Shown here piece by piece: positions 1 through 7,998 of a stretch of DNA of 21,717 bases. This DNA is from Entamoeba histolytica HM-1:IMSS (taxonomy: Eukaryota > Evosea > Mastigamoebida > Endamoebidae): positions 13,382-35,098 of the forward strand of contig NW_001915033.1 of NCBI RefSeq assembly GCF_000208925.1, in the 5' to 3' direction. Both the position numbers and the translations under genes were made by a program. Position 1 is the stretch's first letter; every line of letters starts with the position of its first letter. Under the pieces are notes generated by a model. The model searched no databases and was not told the origin of the DNA. It worked only from the letters and a program-made list of their open reading frames with translations.

Positions 1-960
1 GAAAAGAGTATATCCATAGCATTTGAATATAACTCTTCATCTCAATTGAAAAGAATGTTGGTAGTTATTTTATTAATAGTATTATTCACTTCTTTGTGTA
101 ACAATTTCAGAGATTATCAATTAATAATACAACTACTGAAAAACACTACAACACTCTTAAAGAATACTAACTTATAGGATTGTGTATGACACTATCCATT
201 TTTAATCTTATTAAAATTATATATTTCTTGAACATTTACCACTTTGTTTCATTTTAATGTTTTGATATTATTTCTGACAACTTCCTTTCCAATCTTACAA
301 ACAAATCACTCAACCACATGCTAACAACAATATGTCTCATATATTCATTTATTTAAAAAACCTCTTTGTGGTTATTTGTTTGAGTTATAAAACGTAGTAT
401 GATATTGCTTAATTTGTTTATTCACAGAATGTGATTATGTTATTAATAAAAGTATTCAAAGTAGTTGTGAACAATCAGTTGTTTGTATGCATGAATAAAG
501 TAATAATGAAGTAGTAAAGTGTTTAATCATAATATTAAAATCTATAAATTGTGATGAAACTAATAATTATTTAGTATAGAATAAACTGAAGTAAGATGAA
601 TTTTTATTTTATTCTCACGTTTAACAATACTATCCTATTCACTAATTTTTAATCATTGATTTTCTTTTTCTTCGTTCTTTTTTATCATAACAATCAATTT
701 TATTGTTATCTACTTCATCAACAACCATCTCTTCATAAATTATTAGTCAAAAATACTTTTATTATTCTTTACATATTTATATTCTTATTAGATTGAGTTT
801 ATCTGCACAACCATCTGCCTAAACAAGCTTGACTACTATAAGAGTCTGTTATTACCAAACACACAACACTTAGTCATTGTGTTGTTAAAAGACTCATTGA
901 ATAGGCATAATGCAACACATGCTAATTTGGAATAAGACTTTTAAATGATGAGATAGTATA
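1..960. other. Gene-poor left edge with a possible gene remnant
   Basis: No intact gene is visible here. The + strand frame that starts at base 1 is open for 58 codons and stops with TAG at 175-177. It could be the 3' end of a gene entering from the left, but its codon use (many ATA, CTA, CTG, TCC) is unlike the real genes in this window. The same frame stays coding-like around 421-576, with stops at 496 and 577. Parts of 600-800 are T-rich. A small 7 bp hairpin (863-869 pairing with 879-885, 9 nt loop) is present, with no known role. I cannot assign a function to any of this. Confidence 0.4.
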
Positions 961-1198
961 TACATGGAAGGAGTTATAACCAATAAGAAAAGAATTAGAG
1001 AATAAGAAGAAACAAAAAGAATGAAGAAAATGACTAATGGGTAATATAAACATGATAGATAATGAAAAGAAGATTGGATAAATAAGATATAAAAGAGAAG
1101 TTAATAATTAAAGAAAATAAGATAAAGAAAAATATTTCTAAAGATTATAAAAATAAAAAGGGTTTTAAGAGAAAGAAAGAGAGAAAGAGAAAAATCAA
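961..1198 (+). promoter_or_regulatory. Purine-rich leader/promoter stretch before the Sof1 gene
   Basis: The roughly 240 bases before the start codon are strongly biased to A and G on the sense strand, ending in a run of GAAAGA-type units at about 1169-1195. TATA-like stretches occur at about 1086-1094 and 1142-1150. Similar sense-strand purine bias precedes the ubiquitin and AP-3 beta genes here, so the bias marks upstream regions in this window. Entamoeba 5' leaders are usually very short, so most of this is probably promoter and not transcript. The exact transcription start cannot be read from sequence. Confidence 0.4.
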
Positions 1199-2563
1199 AT
1201 GACAGAGCCACAAGGTTTTGATCCCACAAAATTTAAATTAATTACACGAAATGTTCTTACAGAATACAAAGAATTACCAAATGATTTAGCACGTGTTCAA
1301 CGATCAATGAAAGAAGAAGATCATCCATTTGCACAAGCAAGAGAATATAAACGAGCACTAAATGCAACAAAATTAGATAAAATATTTGCTAAACCATTTA
1401 TAGGGAATTTAGCAGGACATCCAGATGGAGTAACATGTATAACTCGAACAGGAAATGAAATATCATATATGGCAAGTGGAGGATATGATGGAGAAGTAAG
1501 AGTATGGAATGTTGGAACAAAACAATGTTTGTATACTATTCAAGCACATGACACAGTTTGTAAAGGAATTAGTGTTTCTACAACAAAAATACCATATATT
1601 GTTACATGTTCAACTGATCATACATGTAAATTATGGCCATTATCAATTTCTACAGAAGAAGATAGTAAACCAGCAAAAGTGAATGCACCATTAATGACAT
1701 ATAATCATGAAATACCATTTTCATGTATTGATACAAGAAGAGGAACAGAAGATTTTTGTACAGGAACAAGTGAAGGACTTGATTTATGGACATTTAGTAG
1801 AAATGAGATTGTACAACATTATGATACAGAAACAGATGGAGTTTTAGGATGTAAGATTAGTCCAACAGAAAATAATGTTGTTGGAATAACAGGAGGGAAT
1901 CGAAGTATTATATTAATTGATCTTCGAGCAAATACACCAATTAAAACAGTTTATGGAGTAAGAAGATATAATGATTTATCATGGAATCCACAACAAGTAT
2001 ATATGTTTACTGCATGTAGTGATGATTGGAATCTTTATACATATGACATAAGAAGACTTAATGAAGCACGTACAATTCATAAAGGACATCTTGGACCAGT
2101 ACTTACAGTTGATTATTCCCCTACAGGAAGAGAATTTGCTACAGGGTCATATGATAAATGTATTAGAATTTATAATGAATGGTGTGGATATGCAAGAGAT
2201 TGTTATCACACACAAAGAATGCAAAAAGTGTTTAATGTTTGTTATAGTGGAGATGGTCATTATATATTTAGTGGATCTGATGAAGGAAATATTAGAATAT
2301 GGAAAGCATTTGCAAGTGAATCAACTAAAATTAAAGATAAAAGAGAAATTGCCAAACTTAATTATCTTAATGGATTAAAAAAGAAATATAAAGACATGCC
2401 AGAAATTAGAAGAATAGCAAATCATATTCATCTTCCTAAAGAATTAATGCATACAAAAACAATTAGAGATACAATGATTCTTAGTGAAAAGAAGAAAGAA
2501 TTAAATAGAAAGAAACATGCTAAAAAAGAAAGAAAAACTAAGAAAGAAGAAAATGAGGAATAA
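1199..2563 (+). CDS. Sof1/DCAF13-like WD-repeat protein of the small-subunit processome
   Basis: Intronless, 454 residues, close to the usual length of Sof1/DCAF13. The N-terminal 60 residues match the family style (a PTKFKLITRN-type opening). WD40 repeats run from about residue 69 to 371, with repeat ends such as VRVWNV, CKLWPL, IRIYNE and IRIWKA. The C-terminus (about 372-454) is the basic helical Sof1 extension, with the HIHLPKELMHTKTIRDTMIL segment followed by a Lys/Arg-rich tail that fits a nucleolar protein. Family knowledge: Sof1 joins the U3 snoRNP in early 18S rRNA processing, and animal DCAF13 also acts as a CUL4 substrate adaptor. The start is the first ATG after a purine-rich leader with stops in frame. 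The gene is convergent with the Rab gene, only 65 bp away. Family assignment is firm; the molecular role is inferred from homologues. Confidence 0.93.
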   Translation: MTEPQGFDPTKFKLITRNVLTEYKELPNDLARVQRSMKEEDHPFAQAREYKRALNATKLDKIFAKPFIGNLAGHPDGVTCITRTGNEISYMASGGYDGEVRVWNVGTKQCLYTIQAHDTVCKGISVSTTKIPYIVTCSTDHTCKLWPLSISTEEDSKPAKVNAPLMTYNHEIPFSCIDTRRGTEDFCTGTSEGLDLWTFSRNEIVQHYDTETDGVLGCKISPTENNVVGITGGNRSIILIDLRANTPIKTVYGVRRYNDLSWNPQQVYMFTACSDDWNLYTYDIRRLNEARTIHKGHLGPVLTVDYSPTGREFATGSYDKCIRIYNEWCGYARDCYHTQRMQKVFNVCYSGDGHYIFSGSDEGNIRIWKAFASESTKIKDKREIAKLNYLNGLKKKYKDMPEIRRIANHIHLPKELMHTKTIRDTMILSEKKKELNRKKHAKKERKTKKEENEE

Positions 2564-2628
2564 AATAAATTTTAATTATTTTCGTTAAATAAAACATTTT
2601 TACAAATATATAAAAAGAAATGAATGAT

Positions 2629-3471
2629 TTACAAGACAGTACAACAAGAATGATAATGGTTTTGTTTAAATGAAGTTTTAGTTTTTAATGTTTCTTTTTC
2701 TTCTTCTTCTTCAGAGACATGTTTATTTGTTAATCTAAGAGGCTCAGAAAGAAGTTTTTTTATTAAATCTTGGAACAACACATCTACATTGTTATTTGAT
2801 TTAGCACTTGTCTCAATAAATTCAAATCCTTCTCTTTTAGCAAGATCTTGTGCTTCTTGACTAGAAACAATTCTATTTGCAGCTAAATCAGTTTTATTTC
2901 CTACAAGATATTTGATAATGTCTTTAGGTGCATAATATCCAACATCTTTTAACCATCCTTTGACACTTTCATACGTTGTTCTATCAGAAATATCAAATAC
3001 TACAATGACAGCATTACATCCTTCATAGTAACTTCTTGACATCATTGTATCTTGTTGTTTTGATTCAAAATCCCACTACATATTGATTATTTGACTTTTC
3101 TAACAAATTAAAGTAGTTAATAAAATAAAAACAAACAATTTGTAATGCAATATTATCTCCTGAAATATTTAGTATTTTAGTATAACAAATATTAGACTTT
3201 CCATCTTCTTTATTCTTCTTATTCTATTCGGTTATTTCTTGTCTCTTTTCGATTCTTTACTATTGAAAGATATAAATTAACAAACAACAAATTGTCTCAC
3301 CAAACAAGTCTTCCCTACTCCCTCATCTCCTACCATTAATATTTTAAATGGTTGTTCCTCTATTTGTTTAATGTTTGTGTCAGTGTCTTCTGTACTAAAT
3401 ATATCTTCAGTTGTTAACATTGATTTTGTTGTTTCTTCTTCTAGTGAAATGGTATCACCTTTAATATTCAT
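2629..3471 (-). CDS. Spliced Rab-family GTPase with degenerate switch motifs
   Basis: Three exons on the minus strand: 3286-3471, 3137-3223 and 2629-3075, joined in frame to give 239 residues. Both introns begin GTTTGT and end TAG. Residues 1-41 are an acidic N-terminal extension. The G1 P-loop GDEGVGKT lies at 48-55, NKTD (G4) at 151-154 and ETSAK (G5) at 179-183. The C-terminus ends CCTVL, a CCxxx-type prenylation signal, so the protein is expected on membranes as a vesicle-traffic regulator. RSYYEG and WLKDVGYYA also fit Rabs. Oddly, where Rabs have WDTAGQE this protein has WDFESKQ at about 92-98: the conserved Gly is Ser and the catalytic Gln is Lys. The switch I Thr is not recognisable either. 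The Rab fold is clear. Normal GTP hydrolysis is doubtful. I would class it as a divergent RabX-type protein, not a named orthologue. Confidence 0.88.
3076..3136 (-). other. Intron 2 of the Rab gene (61 bp)
   Basis: It starts GTTTGTTTTT and ends ATATGTAG on the minus strand. Splicing joins DNIALQI to WDFESKQ in phase 0, which rebuilds the Rab beta2-beta3 stretch (compare xxxLQIWD in ordinary Rabs). The alignment with the Rab family across this junction is the main support for both introns. Confidence 0.88.
3224..3285 (-). other. Intron 1 of the Rab gene (62 bp)
   Basis: On the minus strand the intron starts GTTTGTTAAT and ends CCGAATAG. Removing it joins the P-loop exon (ending Q-F-V) in phase 0 to an exon beginning N-K-K-N-K. 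Reading through instead gives a stop a few codons after the boundary. The 5' site matches the Entamoeba GTTTGT consensus and the length is typical for the genus. An earlier TAG would make a 26 nt intron and leave the wrong frame. Confidence 0.82.
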
Positions 3472-3900
3472 CTCTTTAAATTAAGTAGTGAAGAGTTATG
3501 TTTTTCTGAAGATTTAAAAAGAATTGGAACTATTTCTGAATTGTTTTTAAGCTGTTTCCAAAAGTATTTTTTTGTTTTATTTTTATTGTATTTCATTTAT
3601 TTTTATTATTCTTTCTTTTTCTTCGTAGGGGTAAAATGTAGGGGTATTATTATCATAATTCATTGATTGTTTCCGTCTTTCTTTCTACCATTCATTATTC
3701 ATTTTTAACTTCTATTTTTTCAATACCCTGATACTACTGAATTACTTCTTCATGTACTACTAAATTAAACCTTTATGTTTATTTCTTAGTCCTTTTTACT
3801 CATTTTCATTTGTTTTTCTCAAAATACCTGAAACACTTGCTTACAAATTATCATTAAATTAATTGCATTTTCAATTCCAACTTTGATTTGTCTTCTATTT
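3472..3900 (-). promoter_or_regulatory. Gap between Fip1 3' end and Rab start
   Basis: These 429 bases contain the 3' flank of Fip1 and the upstream region of the Rab gene, both on the minus strand. No gene is seen. The stretch is T-rich on the plus strand (A-rich on the Rab sense strand). The one striking element is a pair of 9-base GTAGGGGTA copies at 3625-3646, listed separately. Confidence 0.5.
3625..3646. repeat. Two direct copies of GTAGGGGTA
   Basis: Identical 9-base words sit at 3625-3633 and 3638-3646, 13 bases apart start to start. GGGG runs are very rare in this AT-rich window, so the pair stands out. It lies about 155-175 bases upstream of the Rab start codon (minus strand) and about 255 bases beyond the Fip1 stop. 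It could be a binding site for a regulator. That is inference from position and rarity only. Confidence 0.45.
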
Positions 3901-4560
3901 CTATCGTTTTCTCCGTGGTGATCGTTCACGTCTTCTAGACCTGGATCTTCGACTATGTTCTGTTCGACTCTCATGCTCCCTTCTTTTATGTTCATCACGT
4001 TCTCTTCTACTTTCTCTATCTCTACTTTCTTTATCTCTGCGTTCTCGGTCTCTACTTTCTCTTTTACTCTCTTTATCTCGGCTTTCTCTCTTCTCACTCT
4101 GACGTGTTTTTCTTTCTTCATGCTTGTCATTCCCTCGTTCTCGACGTTCTTCTTTCTTTGGCTCTTCTTTGCTTTCCTCGATTTTTGGTTCATTTTTTAT
4201 TTTGTTCTTTGGTTCTAAATCCATGATTGCTTGCTTTGTTTTGACTGTGGTATCTACTGTTGTGATTTCTTTCTCTGCTAAGGAGTTTTTGTACAACTCT
4301 CTCAGTTTCTTTGCATATGCAGACCACGTCTTTTCATTAAACCCATAGTTGAAATATTCTTCGAGGTTTGCTCCTTCTGTCTCCCATGGTTTGTCTTCTG
4401 GTGCAAGTGTTTCAAATCCTTTTTCCCCTGTGAAAACTTCCCAATATCTGTTGAAGTCTTCATCCGCAACAAAGTGTGAGAAGTTAAATAGAAGGAGTTG
4501 GTAAAATCTATAACTTTCATCAGACGGTGTTTGTGGTTTTTGTGGTGTGTTTTGTTGCAT
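3901..4560 (-). CDS. Short Fip1-type pre-mRNA polyadenylation factor
   Basis: Intronless, 219 residues. The Fip1 motif is clear at about residues 58-92: KPWETEGANLEEYFNYGFNE followed by KTWSAYAKKLRELYKN, which closely follows the family pattern (PW..PGAD..DYFNYGF.E.TW..Y...Q). Family knowledge: Fip1 is an unstructured scaffold of the cleavage and polyadenylation complex that links poly(A) polymerase to CPSF30. The C-terminal half (about 128-219) is a highly charged RE/RD/RS-rich tail ending RRSRSRRRERSPRRKR, like the RD tail of animal FIP1L1. The protein is shorter than yeast Fip1 (327) or human FIP1L1 (594). The first 57 residues lack an obvious long acidic poly(A)-polymerase-binding segment, although VADEDFNRYWEVF may serve. 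The gene is in the same direction as the Rab gene but 429 bp from it. The identification is firm from the motif. Confidence 0.9.
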   Translation of the reverse strand: MQQNTPQKPQTPSDESYRFYQLLLFNFSHFVADEDFNRYWEVFTGEKGFETLAPEDKPWETEGANLEEYFNYGFNEKTWSAYAKKLRELYKNSLAEKEITTVDTTVKTKQAIMDLEPKNKIKNEPKIEESKEEPKKEERRERGNDKHEERKTRQSEKRESRDKESKRESRDRERRDKESRDRESRRERDEHKRREHESRTEHSRRSRSRRRERSPRRKR

Positions 4561-4589
4561 TACTTCTTTTCAGATTTTTTCTTTTCAAC

Positions 4590-4652
4590 TCAAGTTAGAA
4601 TGAAGATATTATGAATCACTTTTAACCAACTTTTGTCATCTTTGTCACTCAT
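4590..4652 (-). other. Possible 20-codon upstream ORF before Fip1
   Basis: On the minus strand an ATG at 4652 opens a 20-residue frame (MSDKDDKSWLKV...) that stops with TGA at 4590, 29 bases before the Fip1 start and in another frame. A TATA-like TTTTATAA immediately precedes it. Its hydrophilic start looks protein-like. I found no GTTTGT splice site that would link it to Fip1. It may lie upstream of the transcription start and mean nothing. Confidence 0.2.
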
Positions 4653-6339
4653 TATAAAAGGTATTTTCCTCTTTATTTCTAGTATTTATCATTGAGCATG
4701 TTTTATTTGCAGTGATGTTTTTGTTATTTAACTTTTGTTTTTTGATGTTCTATCAACAAAAGAAATACTCGTCAAAATATTGAATTGTTGAGTGCAATAT
4801 TACACAGTCAATGAAACAAGAAGAGAATTTCTTTTCATATTGGGATGATGAATATCCTGGAAAATGAGCAAAGACAAAACCAGAAGAATGAGGAATAGAT
4901 GTTTTTTTTGATAAATAAACAGTTAGAAAATAATCATCAACCATCAAATAAATGATGGTTTTAGTATATCTGAATACAATAGTTTGACATTGAGAAGGTT
5001 AGAATGTGTAGATATAATTTATAAGAAATTGTTATTCAATACATCAGTATTGTTGATTCATTTTAATGACTGAGTTTTATACACTAGACTATGTCAGCAC
5101 CATTTCACAACATTCTATGTAAATAAATTTGAGTTATTTTCTGAGGAATTGAATAGGTGGGTTGATATTTCAACAAAGGATATGATTGAACTTGAGAAAA
5201 TAGACTAACAATTGACAATAACAAGAGAGATAAATGAAAAACACATGTTATGAATGATATTGAAAATACAAACAACTCATAAATTATGTGAAATTGGTAT
5301 TTTCAACAAAAGAAATGAATGAATAGTATGATGTTAATAAAAATAATATATTAGTTGTTTATTTTACTTGATTCTAATAATTATTCATTTCATGTAAATG
5401 TCAATTTTATTATATATGGATTTTGTTATGTTTTAAATACATAACTACAATTATTAATGAAAAAAAATTTTCTTTTACTTCATTAAGTATTATTCTTTCA
5501 TTATAAATAAAAGATAGTTAATAAAAGTCATTTCATTTAAACTACAATTATTCAACTTAATGAAAAATTGATTATTCATTTCTGTTTAAATGAATATTGT
5601 TAACAATATGATTGTGTTTCATCATTTTTTATAAACAACAAACATCATCATTTCAAATTCAAATAATGTCTTGAGTGATTAAATAAATTTGTTTATTGTT
5701 TAATATCAATTTTCATTCTTCATTTTAACTTTAATGAAAATACAAATGATTTTTAACCATTTATATCCAACAGTAATTATCAATTTTAGAATTAATATAT
5801 CCTTCATTTTTATTTCCTTCTTTATCTTCAATGATACTTATTATATTTTTGTTATTCATTATTCTTTGTTTAAACGTTGATATATTTTTATTCCAATCAT
5901 CATTGACTGAATTAAATAATATATTAGTTATTATTTTTCTATCAATTCTTCTATTTGTTTGATTATTTCTTAAATTCCTCTCATTCTTTGCAACTTCTCT
6001 TCTTGTTTCTTCTTCTTTTTAATATTTCCTAAATAATATCAATCATTACTATTAACATCATCCATCGAATGATGAAATATTTGAATTGTTTCTACCACTT
6101 ATTTAATTAATTTGTTATTAAATTTTCCATTTCAAAGTCAATGATGTTTATAAATTCAACATAAGATGAAAAAATAATTAAATACACGATATTAACACAT
6201 CAAGCCAAGTTGTATTTTATTTATAATAAACATCATTTCATTTTTATTATTTTTGACTTACAACAACAATAATAACAATGTTGTTATATCTCTTTTTCTT
6301 ATTGTTACATTGGAATGTTTGTTTTATTGAAATGCTCAT
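4653..6339. other. Long gene-free stretch with one probable relic
   Basis: No intact gene. A coding-like but broken frame at 4927-5331 is listed separately. From about 5340 to 6340 the DNA is AT-rich with short ORFs only, repeated motifs of the ATTCATT/AATGAA type, and no recognisable RNA gene or mobile element. Confidence 0.5.
4927..5331 (+). pseudogene. Probable decayed protein gene, broken by stops
   Basis: One plus-strand frame (codons starting at 4927) reads as protein-like for about 135 codons with only four internal stops (TGA 5071, TAA 5206, TGA 5251, TGA 5320). Roughly eleven would be expected by chance at this composition. The best segments are LTLRRLECVDIIYKKLL and VNKFELFSEELNRWVDISTK. 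The pattern (a short helical start, then a Phe/Leu-rich stretch and a WVDIS-type segment) reminds me of the N-terminal part of the large Entamoeba families of leucine-rich-repeat and hypothetical proteins. That is recollection, not a database match. No intact start or leucine-rich repeats are visible. It is most likely an old copy of such a gene. Confidence 0.4.
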
Positions 6340-6589
6340 CTAAATATAAGTTAAAATTAAAACAAATGAAAGCCAAATAATAATGAAGCGTTGAGGTAAA
6401 AAAGAAACAAGAATGATGAGAAAAAAGAAAATCAATGACAAATTAAAACAATATAAATAAACTAAAAATAAAATAGTAAATAAAATTATAATTATATTAT
6501 AATAAATAATAAAAGAATGAAGGATAAGAAAAATAAAAAACGTCAATAAGAAGTATAAAAGGAAGAAAAACTGAAAGAATAACAGAACG
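6340..6589 (+). promoter_or_regulatory. Ubiquitin promoter: purine-rich tract with TATA-like box
   Basis: The 250 bases before the ubiquitin ATG are poor in T and C on the sense strand, apart from a short T/A patch at about 6480-6510. A TATA-like GTATAAAAG lies at 6553-6561, ending 28 bases before the start codon, which suits the very short leaders of Entamoeba genes (consensus GTATTTAAAG/C). An initiator-like GAAAAACTGAAA follows at 6565-6576. Assignment is by resemblance and position. Confidence 0.5.
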
Positions 6590-6823
6590 ATGCAAATATT
6601 TGTTAAGACACTCACTGGAAAAACTATCACATTAGAAGTCGAACCAAATGATTCTATTGATGCTATTAAGGCTAAGATCCAAGAAAAAGAAGGAATTCCA
6701 CCAGATCAACAAAGACTTATTTTTGCAGGAAAACAATTAGAAGAAGGAAAGACTCTTTCAGATTATAACATTCAAAAAGAATCAACACTTCATTTAGTCT
6801 TAAGATTAAGAGGAGGATATTAA
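6590..6823 (+). CDS. Ubiquitin, single unit with one extra C-terminal residue
   Basis: 77 codons encoding one complete ubiquitin plus a final Tyr after Gly75-Gly76. The Tyr must be removed by a deubiquitinase before use. Ubiquitin tags proteins for proteasomal and other fates through an isopeptide bond at Gly76. All seven linkage lysines (6, 11, 27, 29, 33, 48, 63) and the Leu8/Ile44/Val70 patch are present. Compared with human ubiquitin, eight positions differ: S20N, T22S, E24D, N25A, V26I, D32E, D52E and R54K. Most are clustered in and just before the main helix, and R54K adds an eighth internal lysine. Entamoeba ubiquitin is known to be unusually divergent, which supports the organism call. 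The gene is neither a polyubiquitin array nor a ribosomal-protein fusion. It stands alone, with long gaps on both sides. Confidence 0.98.
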   Translation: MQIFVKTLTGKTITLEVEPNDSIDAIKAKIQEKEGIPPDQQRLIFAGKQLEEGKTLSDYNIQKESTLHLVLRLRGGY

Positions 6824-7998
6824 AATAATTGAACTATTCATTATAATAACGGTTTAAAAATGAATAAAAGAAATAAAATAATTTACATTTTATCAAATAG
6901 ACAATAGTTAAATCAGTTTAAATAAAACAAACAAATAAAAAATAAGTAAATTGAATAGGAATAATGAATATGTTTAATTTATAACAACTCAGTTATTTAG
7001 TAATGAAATACATCTTCTAACACATCCACTAAATATCATTATTCTCTTAATAAAATGAAATTATAAACATAAGCCATTAGTTACATTTTAAAATAAATAC
7101 GTTTTATTATTTAGCACTCCCTCATTCCATAGACATTTTATGTTAATTTATTTACAAATGTCTCACCAATAACAATAATTCCTAACCAAGCACTTGTATT
7201 AAATTATCCAATTCTATCTAAAATACGTTAAATTAGTAATGTTATGTAAGAAAATATAACCACAATATAATGTAACGAAAACTTAATCATTTTATGATTA
7301 AACTAAATATTGGCAGAAGTAAAAGAGTTAACAAACTTGTAGGTTTATAAATGATATTAAAAATTTGTTCAGAGAGTTAATATGTTCAAAAAGAATTTAA
7401 TTTGAGAAAATATAGTACTAATCAGAATTTAAGTATTAAAATATTGAAATTTATTCTGTCTTTAAATACATTTGTTTTACTTTGTTCTAATGAATGTTTA
7501 TTTTTGAAGATTTAAATAAATCTTTCTCAGAACAACAAATGAACATTAAATTATTCCTATAACGGCATACTAAAAAAAACAAGCTGTTGGTGTAAAGGTA
7601 AAATATAATATTATTCACACGACTCAAAGGTTTGTTGATATTTAAACATAAAAATATACAACTTTTGTTCTGTATTTTAAGGATGTTCTTTTTATTAAAA
7701 TAAAGTAGGATAATACCCAACAAATGTTTCTGAGTTTGAAATTCAATGATACTAACCATTTCATGTACAAATAAATATCAGTTCATTTACTATGTAAATA
7801 AGTTAAAGAAGCCGAATGTTTTATTACACGAATTAATACATGTAATTCAAATGAACTTAAACTACTGTATTGTTAAATGGATTTATTAAAATAAAGTCTG
7901 TTTATTAAATTTAATAACCCTTGTCTTCTTATGATAAGAATCATACCTAGTTGTAAATTTTTAAAGTGATAAATAACTCATGATTTAATTATAACATT
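6824..7998. other. Gene-free stretch between ubiquitin and the AAA ATPase
   Basis: Contains the ubiquitin 3' flank, then about 1.1 kb without an intact gene. The plus strand between about 7309 and 7740 reads as broken coding-like sequence (listed separately). A 90-codon minus-strand open frame opposite it (7487-7759) has no recognisable domain. An AATGAACT word, matching the Entamoeba GAAC promoter element, occurs at 7850-7857 but has no gene start nearby. Confidence 0.45.
7309..7740 (+). pseudogene. Possible decayed gene fragment
   Basis: The plus-strand frame from 7309 carries a 45-codon stop-free block (7381-7512, beginning YVQKEFNLRKYS), and protein-like patches continue to about 7740 (for example YPTNVSEFEIQ at 7708-7746), broken by TAA and TGA codons. 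Several interrupting TAA codons could derive from CAA by a single change. No domain is recognised. In AT-rich DNA such patches can arise by chance, so this is weaker than the relic at 4927-5331. Confidence 0.22.

Noticed and set aside
2061..2378. 105-codon plus-strand frame inside the Sof1 gene
   Set aside because: It is an out-of-frame shadow of the WD-repeat coding sequence, rich in Ile/Met/Lys with no domain.
3819..4193. 124-codon minus-strand frame overlapping the Fip1 tail
   Set aside because: It is another frame of the repetitive RE/RD-coding DNA. The Fip1 frame has the conserved motif and explains the region.
4753..4947. 64-codon minus-strand frame in the gap after Fip1
   Set aside because: No recognisable domain. 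Its length is near what chance gives in this composition, and it overlaps the start of the plus-strand relic region.
6340..6630. 96-codon minus-strand hydrophobic frame upstream of ubiquitin
   Set aside because: It is the antisense of the purine-rich promoter tract, so it reads Phe/Leu/Ile almost throughout, and it runs into the ubiquitin start. Low-complexity artefact.
7850..7857. AATGAACT matching the Entamoeba GAAC promoter element
   Set aside because: It lies beyond the 3' end of the AAA gene, over 1.2 kb after ubiquitin, with no start codon of a real gene nearby. An 8-mer match is expected by chance.
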